Shown here: positions 45,467 to 54,142 of the stretch, in pieces
Position numbering within the stretch: the first letter of the stretch is position 1
Layout of the letters: the number at the start of each line of letters is the position of its first letter
NCBI RefSeq assembly: GCF_030580675.1
Contig: NZ_JAUQUB010000003.1
Coordinates: 186,001 to 250,000 of the forward strand
Length of the DNA: 64,000 nucleotides
Direction of reading: 5' to 3'
Source of the DNA: Antiquaquibacter soli
GTDB taxonomy: Bacteria > Actinomycetota > Actinomycetes > Actinomycetales > Microbacteriaceae
Program-made: the position numbers and the translations under genes
The notes under the pieces: generated by a model
Told to the model about the DNA's origin: nothing
The model's input: the letters and a program-made list of their open reading frames with translations, nothing else
Database searches by the model: none

Positions 45467-46333
45467 TCAGCTGGCCTCGACGGGCATCCAGAGTTCGGTC
45501 GTCGCGGTAGAGAAGTCGTCCGCTCGGTCGAGCACGGCGACGATCGACGGACCCGGCCGCAGTCGCCAGGGGTTCGACGGGAACCACTCGCTCGCGGTGG
45601 CGGCCCACGTCGACTGGAGCGCGGCGGGGTAGGGCCCCGACGTGCGGAAGACGGCCCACGACCCGGGCTCGACCGAGATCGCGTCGAGGTCGTCGGGGGC
45701 GGGAGCCGAGTCATCCGTCGCCACTCCGTGCAGGTAGGTGAGCTCGGTGCCCTCCGCATAATCGGGCGACACGTCCGCGGTGACCTGGAGCAGTCCCGCC
45801 GGCTCGGCGGAGCTGAGCGACTTCAGCCGTTCGTGCTCGGCCGCGGGCAGCGCGGCGACGAACTCCTGGATGGCCGGGTTGACTCCGACGTGGATGAGCG
45901 GCACGCGGGTGGCGTGGCCAATGAGGCGGAATGCGGGGCGGTCGACGATCCGAGCGTCCATGGTGGTGTTCCCTTCGACAGTCAGGCGGAACCTGATGAG
46001 CGGTTGAGTGCGAAGGGGGCCGCCGTCTCGCCGGACCTCGGCCGGGCTCGCGCCGTGCACGGCCCGGAACGCGCGGCCGAATGCCTCGGTCGAGCCGTAG
46101 CCGAACCACGTCGCGATGTCGAGCAGTCGATCGCCCCTAACCACGTCGGCCGCGGCCATCGTCATGCGCCGTCGGCGGATGTACTCCGACAGCGGCATTC
46201 CGGCGAGCGACGAGAACATGCGCCGCAGGTGGTACTCGGTCGTGCCGAGCTCCCACGCGAGAGCGGCGACATCGAGGTCCTCGGAGAGGTGCTGCTCGAT
46301 GTAGTCGACCAGTCGGTTGAGCTCGGCGATCAC
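45467..46333 (-). CDS. AraC family regulator with GyrI-like effector domain
   Basis: 288 residues: two AraC HTH motifs at about 20-105 (LSEDLDVAALAWELGTTEYH; DIATWFGYGSTEAFGRAFRA), then a GyrI/Rob-type small-molecule-binding domain (ARIVDRPAFRLIGHATRVPL to the C-terminus). Family members respond to hydrophobic or cationic compounds and control efflux or stress genes. GTG start after GGGAG. It sits between the two BLUF loci in the same direction; control of or by them is suggested only by position. Confidence 0.88.
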   Translation of the reverse strand: MIAELNRLVDYIEQHLSEDLDVAALAWELGTTEYHLRRMFSSLAGMPLSEYIRRRRMTMAAADVVRGDRLLDIATWFGYGSTEAFGRAFRAVHGASPAEVRRDGGPLRTQPLIRFRLTVEGNTTMDARIVDRPAFRLIGHATRVPLIHVGVNPAIQEFVAALPAAEHERLKSLSSAEPAGLLQVTADVSPDYAEGTELTYLHGVATDDSAPAPDDLDAISVEPGSWAVFRTSGPYPAALQSTWAATASEWFPSNPWRLRPGPSIVAVLDRADDFSTATTELWMPVEAS

Positions 46334-46470
46334 GGGGACTCCCTTCGCACTCCAGCCTCGGGCGCGGCGACCGGCGGCACCCGACAGTTCCGGACCGATT
46401 CCATCGTGACGGATGCCCGGCGCCCCGTCGCGCTGTGCCGCTCGCCGGCTACCGCGACACCGAGCAGGCG

Positions 46471-47136
46471 CTACGCGGTGTTGCGCACCCGGAACCAGAA
46501 GCTGAGCTCGCTGAGTGCGCGCATCGCCTCGTCGCCGGACTCGCTGTCGAGGTCGTCGAACGAGCTGCGGAAGCCTTCGGGCAGCGGGTCGCTCGGCTCG
46601 GCAAGCCGCTCGTAGCCCATGGTCCAGTCCTCGAACTGTCGTGCCGCGGCCGGTCCCTCGACGAGAACTTCGACGGACGAGTGCCGCGGATCGGCGGCGA
46701 TCGACGCCATGAGTGCGGTGAGGCTCGAGCGGGAGCCCTCCAGGTACTGCACGAACCGACCCGACCGGTAGAGCAGGATGCCCGTCACCGAGTTTTTCCG
46801 ATTGGCGTCTCGACTGCTCTCGAGGAGTTCATCGAGGTGGCTGTCGAGAAAAGCCGTTGCCGCGAGACTGGTGTAGACCAGCGCGTACAACTGTCCCTCC
46901 GCGCGCTGCGGGACTGTGGCCCGGCCCGGTGCGCGCTCGCCCACGACGGCGGCCATCGCATCGGTGAGCGACGCGGACGATCCCACGGGCCGAGAGCGCT
47001 CGTCGAACCCGGCGTAGGCGAGCCCATGTCGCTCCACGTATCCGAGGACCTCAGTGTCGACGGTGCAGATATAGAAGTCCTGGTCGACGCGCGACCACAG
47101 CACGGGCGGCTGCCGGAGGACGGAAACTGATGACAC
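46471..47136 (-). CDS. BLUF photoreceptor with fused novel N-terminal domain
   Basis: 221 residues. Residues 1-66 are the same unrecognised domain as the separate 74-residue gene (LWSRVDQDFYICT, LTDAMAAVVG). A ~15-residue linker precedes a BLUF domain with Tyr88, Asn112, Gln130, Trp171 and Met173 at exactly AppA spacing. The C-terminal extension ends ELSFWFRVRN as in the standalone BLUF. GTG 47136 follows AGGGGGG and aligns the N-termini. TAGGGTC upstream at 34 bp recurs at the other locus. Intact for photochemistry; output unknown. Confidence 0.9.
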   Translation of the reverse strand: MSSVSVLRQPPVLWSRVDQDFYICTVDTEVLGYVERHGLAYAGFDERSRPVGSSASLTDAMAAVVGERAPGRATVPQRAEGQLYALVYTSLAATAFLDSHLDELLESSRDANRKNSVTGILLYRSGRFVQYLEGSRSSLTALMASIAADPRHSSVEVLVEGPAAARQFEDWTMGYERLAEPSDPLPEGFRSSFDDLDSESGDEAMRALSELSFWFRVRNTA

Positions 47137-47258
47137 GGGTAATCCCCCCTGAACGCGTGACCGTAGGTCGACCCTACCTCGCGGGACGCTGAATGACGGA
47201 GGGTCGATACGGGGGTTGACGCGGGGCCCCGGCGCGCCGTCGCGAACGCTGCGACGAA

Positions 47259-47279
47259 CGGGGGATCGGCGATCCCCCG
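47259..47279. promoter_or_regulatory. Operator-like palindrome upstream of the SDR gene
   Basis: 10-bp perfect arms CGGGGGATCG / CGATCCCCCG around one base, centred 58 bp before the SDR start. Its core GGGATCGGCGATCCC recurs with one change upstream of the MmyB-type regulator (48270-48284), which suggests one regulator for both. Confidence 0.6.
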
Positions 47280-47326
47280 ATAACCGCGCCCTGAATCGGA
47301 ACGGGCATCCCGCCGAGCATGGACTC

Positions 47327-48259
47327 ATGTCACGAACAATCGACATCACCGTCCCCGACCAGTCCGGCCGCCTCGCCCTCGTCACGGGAGCGAGCGACGG
47401 CGTCGGTCTCGAGATCGCCGCACGCCTCGCCCGAGCGGGTGCCGAGGTCATCCTGCCCGTGCGCAACGCGGCGAAGGGGCGCGCCGCCGCGGACACGATT
47501 CGCGACCGCACCCCCGGCGCGGTCATCCACGAGCGCGAGCTCGATCTGTCGTCTCTCGCGTCGGTCGCGGCGCTCGCCGACGGTCTCCTTGCCGACGGCC
47601 GGCCGCTCGACCTGCTCATCAACAACGCCGGGATCATGACGCCGCCCACCCGACAGGCGTCCGCTGACGGCTTCGAGCTGCAGCTCGCGACCAACCACCT
47701 CGGCCACTTCTCGCTCACCAACCGCCTGCTCCCGCTGTTGCGCGAGGCGCGCGGTCGCGTGGTGAGCCAGGTGAGCATCGCCGCGAACCAGGGCGCCGTG
47801 AACTGGGACGACCTGAACTGGGAGAAGTCCTACGACGCGATGGCGGCGTACAGCTCGTCGAAGATCGCGTTCGGACTCTTCGCTGTGGAGCTGAACCGCC
47901 GCAGCGAGGCCGAGGGGTGGGGCATCCTGAGCGCGCTGTCGCACCCGGGTGTCACCCCGACGAACCTGCTCGCCGCCCAGCCCGGCATGGGTCGGCCCCA
48001 GGACACCCGGGAGGTTCGGGTGATCCGGCTGATGTCGCGACTGGGCATCCTCGGCACTCCGCGGTCGGCGGCGCTGCCCGCTGTTCTCGCGGCGACCAGT
48101 CCGGATGCCCGCGGCGGCCACCTCTACGGCCCGAGCCGCTTCCGCAACCTCAGCGGCCCGCCGGCCGAGCAGCCCGTCTACTCGCGCCTCACGAGCGAGG
48201 CGGACGCGCGGCGGATCTGGGATGTCTCGGAGCAGCTCCTCGCGGGCGTCGCGAAGTAG
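47327..48259 (+). CDS. Short-chain dehydrogenase/reductase
   Basis: 310-residue SDR: cofactor motif [16 protein letters not shown] motif LLINNAGIM, catalytic Ser in SQVSIAAN and Tyr-x3-Lys in YSSSKIAF. The ~300-residue length resembles retinol dehydrogenase-type SDRs. ATG 47327 is preferred to longer in-frame starts, which lack any ribosome site. Divergent from the BLUF gene, and probably controlled by the downstream HTH regulator. Confidence 0.9.
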   Translation: MSRTIDITVPDQSGRLALVTGASDGVGLEIAARLARAGAEVILPVRNAAKGRAAADTIRDRTPGAVIHERELDLSSLASVAALADGLLADGRPLDLLINNAGIMTPPTRQASADGFELQLATNHLGHFSLTNRLLPLLREARGRVVSQVSIAANQGAVNWDDLNWEKSYDAMAAYSSSKIAFGLFAVELNRRSEAEGWGILSALSHPGVTPTNLLAAQPGMGRPQDTREVRVIRLMSRLGILGTPRSAALPAVLAATSPDARGGHLYGPSRFRNLSGPPAEQPVYSRLTSEADARRIWDVSEQLLAGVAK

Positions 48260-48269
48260 CTCGGAGGGA

Positions 48270-48302
48270 GGGATCGGCGGTCCCTTGCACGGGGACCGCC
48301 GA
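48270..48302. promoter_or_regulatory. Second operator copy plus hairpin upstream of the MmyB-type regulator
   Basis: GGGATCGGCGGTCCC at 48270-48284 differs by one base from the SDR upstream palindrome. Its right part is also one arm (TCGGCGGTCCC) of an 11-bp perfect hairpin with GGGACCGCCGA (loop 7 nt). It lies 15 bp before the regulator start: autoregulation or attenuation is likely. Confidence 0.55.
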
Positions 48303-48316
48303 GAACGGAGACTCGG

Positions 48317-49186
48317 ATGGTGGACAGGGCACAACTCGCGGACTTCCTCCGCCGACGCCGGGAGGCGCTGCAGCCGGAGGACGTCGGCCTCGGCCGCGGT
48401 CCACGGCGGCGCACCTCCGGGTTGCGCCGCGAGGAGGTCGCTGCCCTGAGCGACATGTCCGTCGACTACTACAGCAGGCTCGAGCAAAGTCGCGGACCCC
48501 AGCCCTCCGAGCAGATGCTCGCCGCAATCGCCCGCGGGCTGCGGCTGTCGAGCACCGAACGCGACCACCTCTTCCACCTCGCGGGCCACAACGCTCCGAC
48601 GCGCATCGGCCGCACCGACCACGTGTCGCCCGGGCTCATGCGCGTTCTCGACCGGCTCGCTGACACTCCCGCCCAGGTGATGTCCGAGCTGGGTGAGACC
48701 CTCGCGCAGACGCCCGTCGCCCGCGTCGTCTTCGGAGATGAGACCCGGTTCACCGGGATGGCGGCGAGCGTTGGGTACCGGTGGTTCACCGACCCCGGTG
48801 CCCGGGCCGTCTACCCCGAGGAGGACCACCCGCAGCACTCGCGAAACTTCGCGGCGGACATCCGCACCGTGTATGCGAAGCACGGCGCGAAGTCGCGGGC
48901 CGGCGCGATGGTGGATGACCTCCTCCAGTCCAGCCCGGAGTTCGCGAGCATCTGGCAAGCGCACGAGGTGCGCGCGCACCACGCGCGGCAGAAGCGGCTG
49001 CAGCATCCCGAGGTCGGCGTCATGGAGCTGGAGTGCGAGATCCTCGTCGAGCCGGAGCTCGGTCAGACACTCCTCGTGCTCACCGCGCAGCCAGGGTCGG
49101 AGAGTTACGACAAGCTGCGGCTGCTCGCGGTGATCGGGTCGCAAGAGGTGGCGGCGTCGGGGGTGCGCGACAGGGGTGCCGAGTAG
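48317..49186 (+). CDS. XRE-type HTH regulator with MmyB-like ligand-binding domain
   Basis: 289 residues: N-terminal HTH (RRTSGLRREEVAALSDMSVD, YYSRLEQSRGPQPSEQMLAA) and a PAS-like MmyB domain in the remainder (FTGMAASVGYRWFTDPGAR; GVMELECEILVEPELGQTL). Family members bind fatty acids or hydrophobic ligands in actinomycetes and commonly regulate an adjacent SDR. Follows the SDR gene by 57 bp. Confidence 0.9.
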   Translation: MVDRAQLADFLRRRREALQPEDVGLGRGPRRRTSGLRREEVAALSDMSVDYYSRLEQSRGPQPSEQMLAAIARGLRLSSTERDHLFHLAGHNAPTRIGRTDHVSPGLMRVLDRLADTPAQVMSELGETLAQTPVARVVFGDETRFTGMAASVGYRWFTDPGARAVYPEEDHPQHSRNFAADIRTVYAKHGAKSRAGAMVDDLLQSSPEFASIWQAHEVRAHHARQKRLQHPEVGVMELECEILVEPELGQTLLVLTAQPGSESYDKLRLLAVIGSQEVAASGVRDRGAE

Positions 49187-49195
49187 CCTCGGGGC

Positions 49196-49669
49196 ATGCC
49201 GTTCACGATCCGCGCGCCGCGTCCCGACGAGGCAGAGGCGCTCGCCGAGCTGCACCTGCGTACGTGGGAGGAGACGTACTCGGGGCACTTCCCGCCGAGT
49301 GCGTGGGGGCCGGATGCTCGAGCGCAGCGCATCCGGATGTGGACCGCCATCTGCACCGAGCCCCGCGCCGACTGGCGCACCGCGGTCGCGGAGGTGGACG
49401 GCGAGCCGATCGGCATCGCTCACTCGGGAATCGACGACGACGGCCACCGACTGCTGTGGCTCGTCTACGTGCTCGCGGGGCATCACGGTACCGGCGCGGG
49501 GCAGGCGCTCCTCGATGCGGTGCTCGGCGATGAGCCGGCGCGGCTGTGGGTGCTCGACGGCAACGCGCGGGCGATCGCGTTCTACGAGAGCAACGGCTTC
49601 CGTGACGACGGGCGACGGCAGCCCACGGGTTTCGAGACCGGTGGCGACGAGATCGGGATGACGCGATGA
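49196..49669 (+). CDS. GNAT N-acetyltransferase
   Basis: 157 residues with the GNAT fold: FTIRAPRPDEAEALAELHLR, acetyl-CoA motif A in VLAGHHGTGAGQALLDAV (H/Q-x-x-G-x-G), and C-terminal NARAIAFYESNGFR. Substrate unknown. Overlaps the GyrI-like gene by 4 bp (ATGA). Confidence 0.88.
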   Translation: MPFTIRAPRPDEAEALAELHLRTWEETYSGHFPPSAWGPDARAQRIRMWTAICTEPRADWRTAVAEVDGEPIGIAHSGIDDDGHRLLWLVYVLAGHHGTGAGQALLDAVLGDEPARLWVLDGNARAIAFYESNGFRDDGRRQPTGFETGGDEIGMTR

Positions 49670-50307
49670 CCGACACGACCGACAGGACCGACAAGACCGA
49701 GAAGACCGACTTCAAGAAGACGCTCGACTCGTACCAGGCCAAGCGCGGAGTCTTCCGCGTCGTCGACGTGCCGCCCCTGCAGTACCTGATGATCGACGGG
49801 CACGGCGACCCGAACACGTCTCCCGCGTTCGCCGAGGCGATCGCCGCCCTCTACCCGATCGCGTACAAGGTCAAGTTCGCGAGCAAGAAGCAGCTCGGCC
49901 GCGACTACGTCGTCATGCCGCTCGAGGGGCTGTGGTGGTCGGACACCCCGGCGAACTTCACGAGCGCGCGCGACAAGTCGACGTGGAGTTGGACCCTCAT
50001 GATCATGCAGCCCGAGTGGATCACCGCCGAGTTGGTCGCCGACGCGATCGCCGCTGTGACGGATGCCCCGGCCGCCGTCAGCCGCGTCCGCTTCGAGACT
50101 CTCGCCGAGGGGCGCTGTGTGCAGACCCTTCACGTCGGCTCATTCGACGATGAGGCCGCCACCCTCGCGGAACTGCACGACCGGTTCATCCCGGAGCACG
50201 GCCTCACGATGACCGGTCACCACCACGAGATCTACTTCAGCGACTTCCGCACGGTCGCGCCCGAGAAGCTGCGCACGATCCTGCGGCAGCCGGTCGCCCC
50301 GGCATAG
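49666..50307 (+). CDS. GyrI-like small-molecule-binding protein
   Basis: 213 residues, standalone GyrI-like domain protein (VVDVPPLQYLMIDGHGDP; GYKVKF-type AYKVKFASKKQLGRDYVVMP; HHHEIYFSDFRTVAPEKLRT). An N-terminal Thr/Asp/Lys-repeat segment (TDTTDRTDKTEKTD) is low-complexity. Such proteins bind or hydrolyse drug-like ligands. Translationally coupled to the GNAT gene, which hints at a joint detoxification role. Confidence 0.83.
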   Translation: MTDTTDRTDKTEKTDFKKTLDSYQAKRGVFRVVDVPPLQYLMIDGHGDPNTSPAFAEAIAALYPIAYKVKFASKKQLGRDYVVMPLEGLWWSDTPANFTSARDKSTWSWTLMIMQPEWITAELVADAIAAVTDAPAAVSRVRFETLAEGRCVQTLHVGSFDDEAATLAELHDRFIPEHGLTMTGHHHEIYFSDFRTVAPEKLRTILRQPVAPA

Positions 50308-50308
50308 C

Positions 50309-50340
50309 GAACGGGCGGCGCCCGGAGGCACCGCCCGTTC
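50309..50340 (+). terminator. Terminator between GyrI-like gene and PepSY-like gene
   Basis: 10-bp arms GAACGGGCGG / CCGCCCGTTC with a 12-nt loop, 1 bp after the stop; convergent gene downstream. Confidence 0.65.
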
Positions 50341-50353
50341 TGCTCGGCGGGGG

Positions 50354-50839
50354 TCAGTCGTCGATGCGAGTGGAGAGCACCGAGAGGTCGGCGGCGAGCT
50401 CGACCTCGACCTTGACGCCGTTGTCCAGCCGCACGTCGACCTCCCACGCGACCGCGCCGTCATCCTCGCGCTTGAGCTCCTCGATGGTGCCGTTTCCGCC
50501 GGCCGCAGCGATGGCGGCGGCGGAGACGGCGGCGTACTCGTCGTTCGAGACGGGGGTGTCGTCTGAGATGGGCATGGGGCTCGCGGTCGGCGTGGGCACG
50601 TCGGTGCTCATCGGCGACGGCGCCGCGCTCGGCGAGTCATCCCGACTCGAGACCACGACGGGGTCGTCGTCCCCGTCGAGCGAGTCGGCGATGACGGCGC
50701 CGCCGATGCCGAGCGCGAGCACGGCGAGCCCGGAGGCGACGCCGATGAGCACCGGGCGCAGCGGGCTGCGGCGAGCGGGGGCGGCGGCCGCGGGGGTCTC
50801 GTCGGCCGGGGGAGTGGGGAGCTGTTCTGTCTCGTTCAT
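50354..50839 (-). CDS. Membrane-anchored PepSY-like protein
   Basis: 161 residues: cytoplasmic Pro/Ala-rich N-terminus, one membrane segment (VLIGVASGLAVLALGIGGAVI), a Ser/Pro/Thr-rich extracellular stalk and a C-terminal PepSY-type domain (AAIAAAGGNGTIEELKRE; AWEVDVRLDNGVKVEVELAA). PepSY domains inhibit or sense proteases. It sits directly downstream of the two-component genes, so it may be their target or an accessory sensor. Confidence 0.75.
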   Translation of the reverse strand: MNETEQLPTPPADETPAAAAPARRSPLRPVLIGVASGLAVLALGIGGAVIADSLDGDDDPVVVSSRDDSPSAAPSPMSTDVPTPTASPMPISDDTPVSNDEYAAVSAAAIAAAGGNGTIEELKREDDGAVAWEVDVRLDNGVKVEVELAADLSVLSTRIDD

Positions 50840-50895
50840 GGTCCTACTGTCTCGAGAGGGTGCTGAACCGGGCCTGAAGCATCCTGAACCGTTCT

Positions 50896-52215
50896 TCAGC
50901 CGGGCAGGGTGACGACGAACCGCGCGCCGCCGAGCGCGGACTCGCCCACCGAGACGCGCCCCCCGTGCGCGCGCACGATCTCGGCGACGATCGAGAGCCC
51001 CAGGCCCGAGCCTCCCGTGTCGCGCGCCCTCGCCTCGTCGAGGCGGACGAACCGCTCGAACACCCGCCCGCGGTCGGACTCCGGGATGCCCGTGCCGTCG
51101 TCCTCGACAACGACCTCGACCTCCCGGCCCCGGGCGCCGACGGCGAGAGCCACCCGCGAGTGCGCGTGGCGCGCCGCGTTATCGGCGAGGTTGCGCAGCA
51201 CCCGGGCGAGGAGTCGTTCGTCGCCCTCGACTCGCGCGGCCGCGACCGCGCTCGAGTCGATCGTCAATGCAGTGGTGTCGCGCAACCGCCGGGCCTCGCC
51301 GAGGGCGAGGTCGTCGAGGTCCACGGGTTTGCGCGCGAGCGCCCCGCCGGTCTCGGCGAGCCAGGCCAGCACGAGCAGTTGGTCGACAAGGTCCTGCAGC
51401 CGGATGCCCTCCGCGAGCACGACGTCCGCGAGCTCCACCCCGGTCAGTCGGTCGGGATGGTCGCGGGCCACCTCGGCGTGCTGGCGGATCGACGCGAGCG
51501 GCGACCGCAGTTCGTGGGACGCGTCGGAGATGAAGCGCCGTTGCGCTGCGGCGGCGGAGTCGAGGCGGTCGAGCATCCGGTTCATCGTCGCCGCGAGCCG
51601 GGCGATCTCGTCGCCGGTCGGCGGCACGTCCACGCGCGCGTCGAGGTCGCCGGGTCCGATCGCCTCCACTCGGGCTCGGATGCGCTCCACCGGGGTGAGG
51701 GCGCGACCGACGACGAACCAGATGACGGCCGCGAGCAGCACGAGCAGCACGGGAACCGCGATCGCGAGCAGCCGCCGCACGGTGTCGGCGCTGTCGAGGG
51801 CGTCGCGCAGCGGGAGGGCCAGGCGCAGCTCGAAGTCGGCCCCCGCGACCGTGACCGGCCGGGTGACGAGCAGGTAGAGGGCGCCGTCCACGTCGGCGCG
51901 CTTCGGCGACGCCGCGGCCGGCAGCGCCCAGTCGTCGGCATCGGCCGAGCTCTCCACGATGACACCCGCCCCGTCGACGAGCTGGACGAGCGCGTCATCC
52001 AGCTCGGGCAGCATGGTCGAACCCGATCCCTCGAGGAGGCTCGCGACCGTGTCGGCGTCGCGCTCGGCGGTCTCCGTGACGCCGTCGACGAGCGAGCGCT
52101 CGACGATCGAGCTGAACGCGACCGAGCCGAGGCCGAGGGCGACGCCCACGACGAGGGTCGCGGCGAGGGTGGTGCGCCAGCGCACTGAGAGTCCGCTCGG
52201 GCTAGGCACGGGCAT
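50896..52215 (-). CDS. HAMP-containing sensor histidine kinase
   Basis: 439 residues: two membrane segments (about 13-35, 148-170) flank a ~110-residue extracellular sensor; HAMP follows (ALTPVERIRARVEAI). Phospho-acceptor His234 lies in DASHELRSPL; the N-box is RNLADNAARH, G1 DDGTGIPESDRGRVFERF, G2 GGSGLGLSIV. ATG 52215 overlaps the response regulator by 14 bp. Ligand unknown. Confidence 0.9.
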   Translation of the reverse strand: MPVPSPSGLSVRWRTTLAATLVVGVALGLGSVAFSSIVERSLVDGVTETAERDADTVASLLEGSGSTMLPELDDALVQLVDGAGVIVESSADADDWALPAAASPKRADVDGALYLLVTRPVTVAGADFELRLALPLRDALDSADTVRRLLAIAVPVLLVLLAAVIWFVVGRALTPVERIRARVEAIGPGDLDARVDVPPTGDEIARLAATMNRMLDRLDSAAAAQRRFISDASHELRSPLASIRQHAEVARDHPDRLTGVELADVVLAEGIRLQDLVDQLLVLAWLAETGGALARKPVDLDDLALGEARRLRDTTALTIDSSAVAAARVEGDERLLARVLRNLADNAARHAHSRVALAVGARGREVEVVVEDDGTGIPESDRGRVFERFVRLDEARARDTGGSGLGLSIVAEIVRAHGGRVSVGESALGGARFVVTLPG

Positions 52216-52894
52216 CCCGCCCGCCGTGCGCATCGAGCCGGTAGCCGGCACCGCGCACCGTCTCGATGGAGTCGCGGCCGAACGGTCGATCGATCTTGTT
52301 GCGCAGGTGCCGCACGTACACCTCGACGATGTTGGGGTCGCCGTCGAAGTCGTCGTCCCACACGTTCGAGAGCACCTCGGTCTTCGACACGACCTCTCCC
52401 TTGCGACGGATGAGGAAGTCGAGCACCGCGAACTCGCGGCTCGTGAGGTCGATCGGCTGACCGCCGCGGTGGACGGTGCGGGATGCCGGGTCCACGGTCA
52501 GATCGCCCGCCTCGAGCACCACCGGCCGCTCTCGTGCTCCGCGCCGCACGAGCGCGCGCAGCCGAGCGAGCAGCACCGCGGACGAGAACGGCTTCGTGAG
52601 GTAGTCGTCGGCTCCGGTGTCGAGCGCCTCGACCTCGTCCCACTCGCCGTCCTTCGCGGTGAGCATGAGCACGGGCGTCCAGTCGCCCTCATCGCGGAGG
52701 GTCTGGCACACGCGGTAGCCGCTCATGCCGGGCATCATGATGTCGAGCACGATCGCGTCGTAGCTGTTTTCGCGCGCACGCCACAGTCCCTCGACTCCGT
52801 TGTTCGCGACATCGACGGCGATGCCCTCGGCCTCGAGCCCGAGGCGCACGGCAGCGGCCAACCGCTCCTCGTCGTCGACCACGAGCACGCGCAT
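52202..52894 (-). CDS. OmpR/PhoB-type response regulator
   Basis: 230 residues. Receiver domain with DD(7-8), phospho-acceptor Asp51 (IVLDIMMPG), Thr/Ser switch (LMLTAKD) and Lys near 103 (DYLTKPFSS). C-terminal winged helix (LTSREFAVLDFLIRRKGEVV; HLRNKIDRPFGRDSIETVRG). Paired with the kinase downstream. Divergent from the ABC operon, which may be a target. Confidence 0.93.
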   Translation of the reverse strand: MRVLVVDDEERLAAAVRLGLEAEGIAVDVANNGVEGLWRARENSYDAIVLDIMMPGMSGYRVCQTLRDEGDWTPVLMLTAKDGEWDEVEALDTGADDYLTKPFSSAVLLARLRALVRRGARERPVVLEAGDLTVDPASRTVHRGGQPIDLTSREFAVLDFLIRRKGEVVSKTEVLSNVWDDDFDGDPNIVEVYVRHLRNKIDRPFGRDSIETVRGAGYRLDAHGGRDARA

Positions 52895-53038
52895 CCCCCC
52901 AGTGTGGCGGGTGGACGCTGAACCGGCGCTGAAGCGCGCGCCGTAACACCGACGACACACGCCGAACGCGCCCCCGAAACGCGGCAGGGCTAGCGTGCGG
53001 AGAATCACATTCCCTCGCAACGGAAGGATCCTGCCCTC

Positions 53039-54139
53039 ATGGCCGTTCCCGGAGCATCGCGCCGCAGCCGCGTAGCCCTCCTCGGCGTCGTCGCCGCGAC
53101 GTCCCTCCTGCTCGCCGCGTGCGCGAGCGGCACCACCGAAGAGCCTGCCGAGGGCGAGTCCGCCTCGTACGGCGAGATCAGCGTGCAGTACTCCTGGATC
53201 AAGAACGAGGAGTTCACCGGCGAGTTCTACGCCTACGAGAACGGCTACTACGACGAGGCCGGCTTCGACGACGTCATCGGCATCTCCGGCCCCGACACCG
53301 GAGTCGCCAAGCTCCTGTCCGGCACGGTGCAGGTGGCGCTGAGCGACTCCGCCTCGATCGGCGCGGCGATCGCCGAGCAGGATGCCCCGCTCAAGATCAT
53401 CGGAGCGACGTTCCAGAAGAACCCCTTCACGATCCTCTCCCTCGCCGACGGCGGCAACATCGCCACCCCCGAGGACCTCATCGGCAAGACGATCGGCGTG
53501 CAGGACTCCAACGCGAGCGTGTTCGCCGCGCTCCTCAACGCCAACGGCATCTCGCCCGACCAGGTCACGGTCGTGCCGGTCGACTTCGACCCGACCCCGC
53601 TCATGAACGGCGAGGTCGACGGCTTCATGGCGTACCTCACGAACGAGGCCCTCACGGTCGAGCTCGCGGGCTACGACATCACCAACCTCCCGTACGCGGA
53701 GAACGGCGTCCCGTTCGTCGCCGAGACCTTCTCGGTCACCGACCAGTACCTCGCGGAGAACAAGGACCTCCTCAAGGCGTTCCTCATCGCCGAGATCAAG
53801 GGCTGGACGCACGCCTTCACGGAGAGCACCGAGGACTCGGTGGCCCTCATCACGAAGTACTACGACCAGGCCGCGGAGACCGGCGACGGACTCGAGGCGG
53901 TTTTCGGCTCGCTCGACCCGGAGAAGACCGGACTCGGACTCGAGGCGACGAAGCTCCTCATCTCGACAGAGGACACGGAGGCGAACGGACTCTTCACGAT
54001 CACGGACGAGCTCAAGGAGCAGACCGTGGCATCCCTCGCCGCCGCCGGCTGGGACGTGACGGTCGACGAGCTCTTCGACACGACGATCATCGACGAGATC
54101 TACGCGGAGTTCCCCGAGCTCAAGGCGTATCTTCCCTAA
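53039..54139 (+). CDS. ABC substrate-binding lipoprotein, NMT1/THI5-like (SsuA/TauA superfamily)
   Basis: 366 residues. Signal peptide with lipobox LLAAC (Cys28), then a periplasmic-binding-protein type II fold resembling NMT1/THI5 (ISVQYSWIKNEEFTGEFYAY; GISGPDTGVAKLLSGTVQVA; GKTIGVQDSNASVFAALL). Likely ligand: a thiamine pyrimidine precursor, sulfonate or similar small molecule. First gene of a four-gene ABC operon. I see no thiamine riboswitch in the 144-bp leader. Confidence 0.85.
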   Translation: MAVPGASRRSRVALLGVVAATSLLLAACASGTTEEPAEGESASYGEISVQYSWIKNEEFTGEFYAYENGYYDEAGFDDVIGISGPDTGVAKLLSGTVQVALSDSASIGAAIAEQDAPLKIIGATFQKNPFTILSLADGGNIATPEDLIGKTIGVQDSNASVFAALLNANGISPDQVTVVPVDFDPTPLMNGEVDGFMAYLTNEALTVELAGYDITNLPYAENGVPFVAETFSVTDQYLAENKDLLKAFLIAEIKGWTHAFTESTEDSVALITKYYDQAAETGDGLEAVFGSLDPEKTGLGLEATKLLISTEDTEANGLFTITDELKEQTVASLAAAGWDVTVDELFDTTIIDEIYAEFPELKAYLP

Positions 54140-54142
54140 CTG

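Noticed and set aside
52895-53038. Thiamine pyrophosphate riboswitch before the THI5-like ABC operon
   Set aside because: No CTGAGA or ACCTGATCTGG-like elements in the leader.
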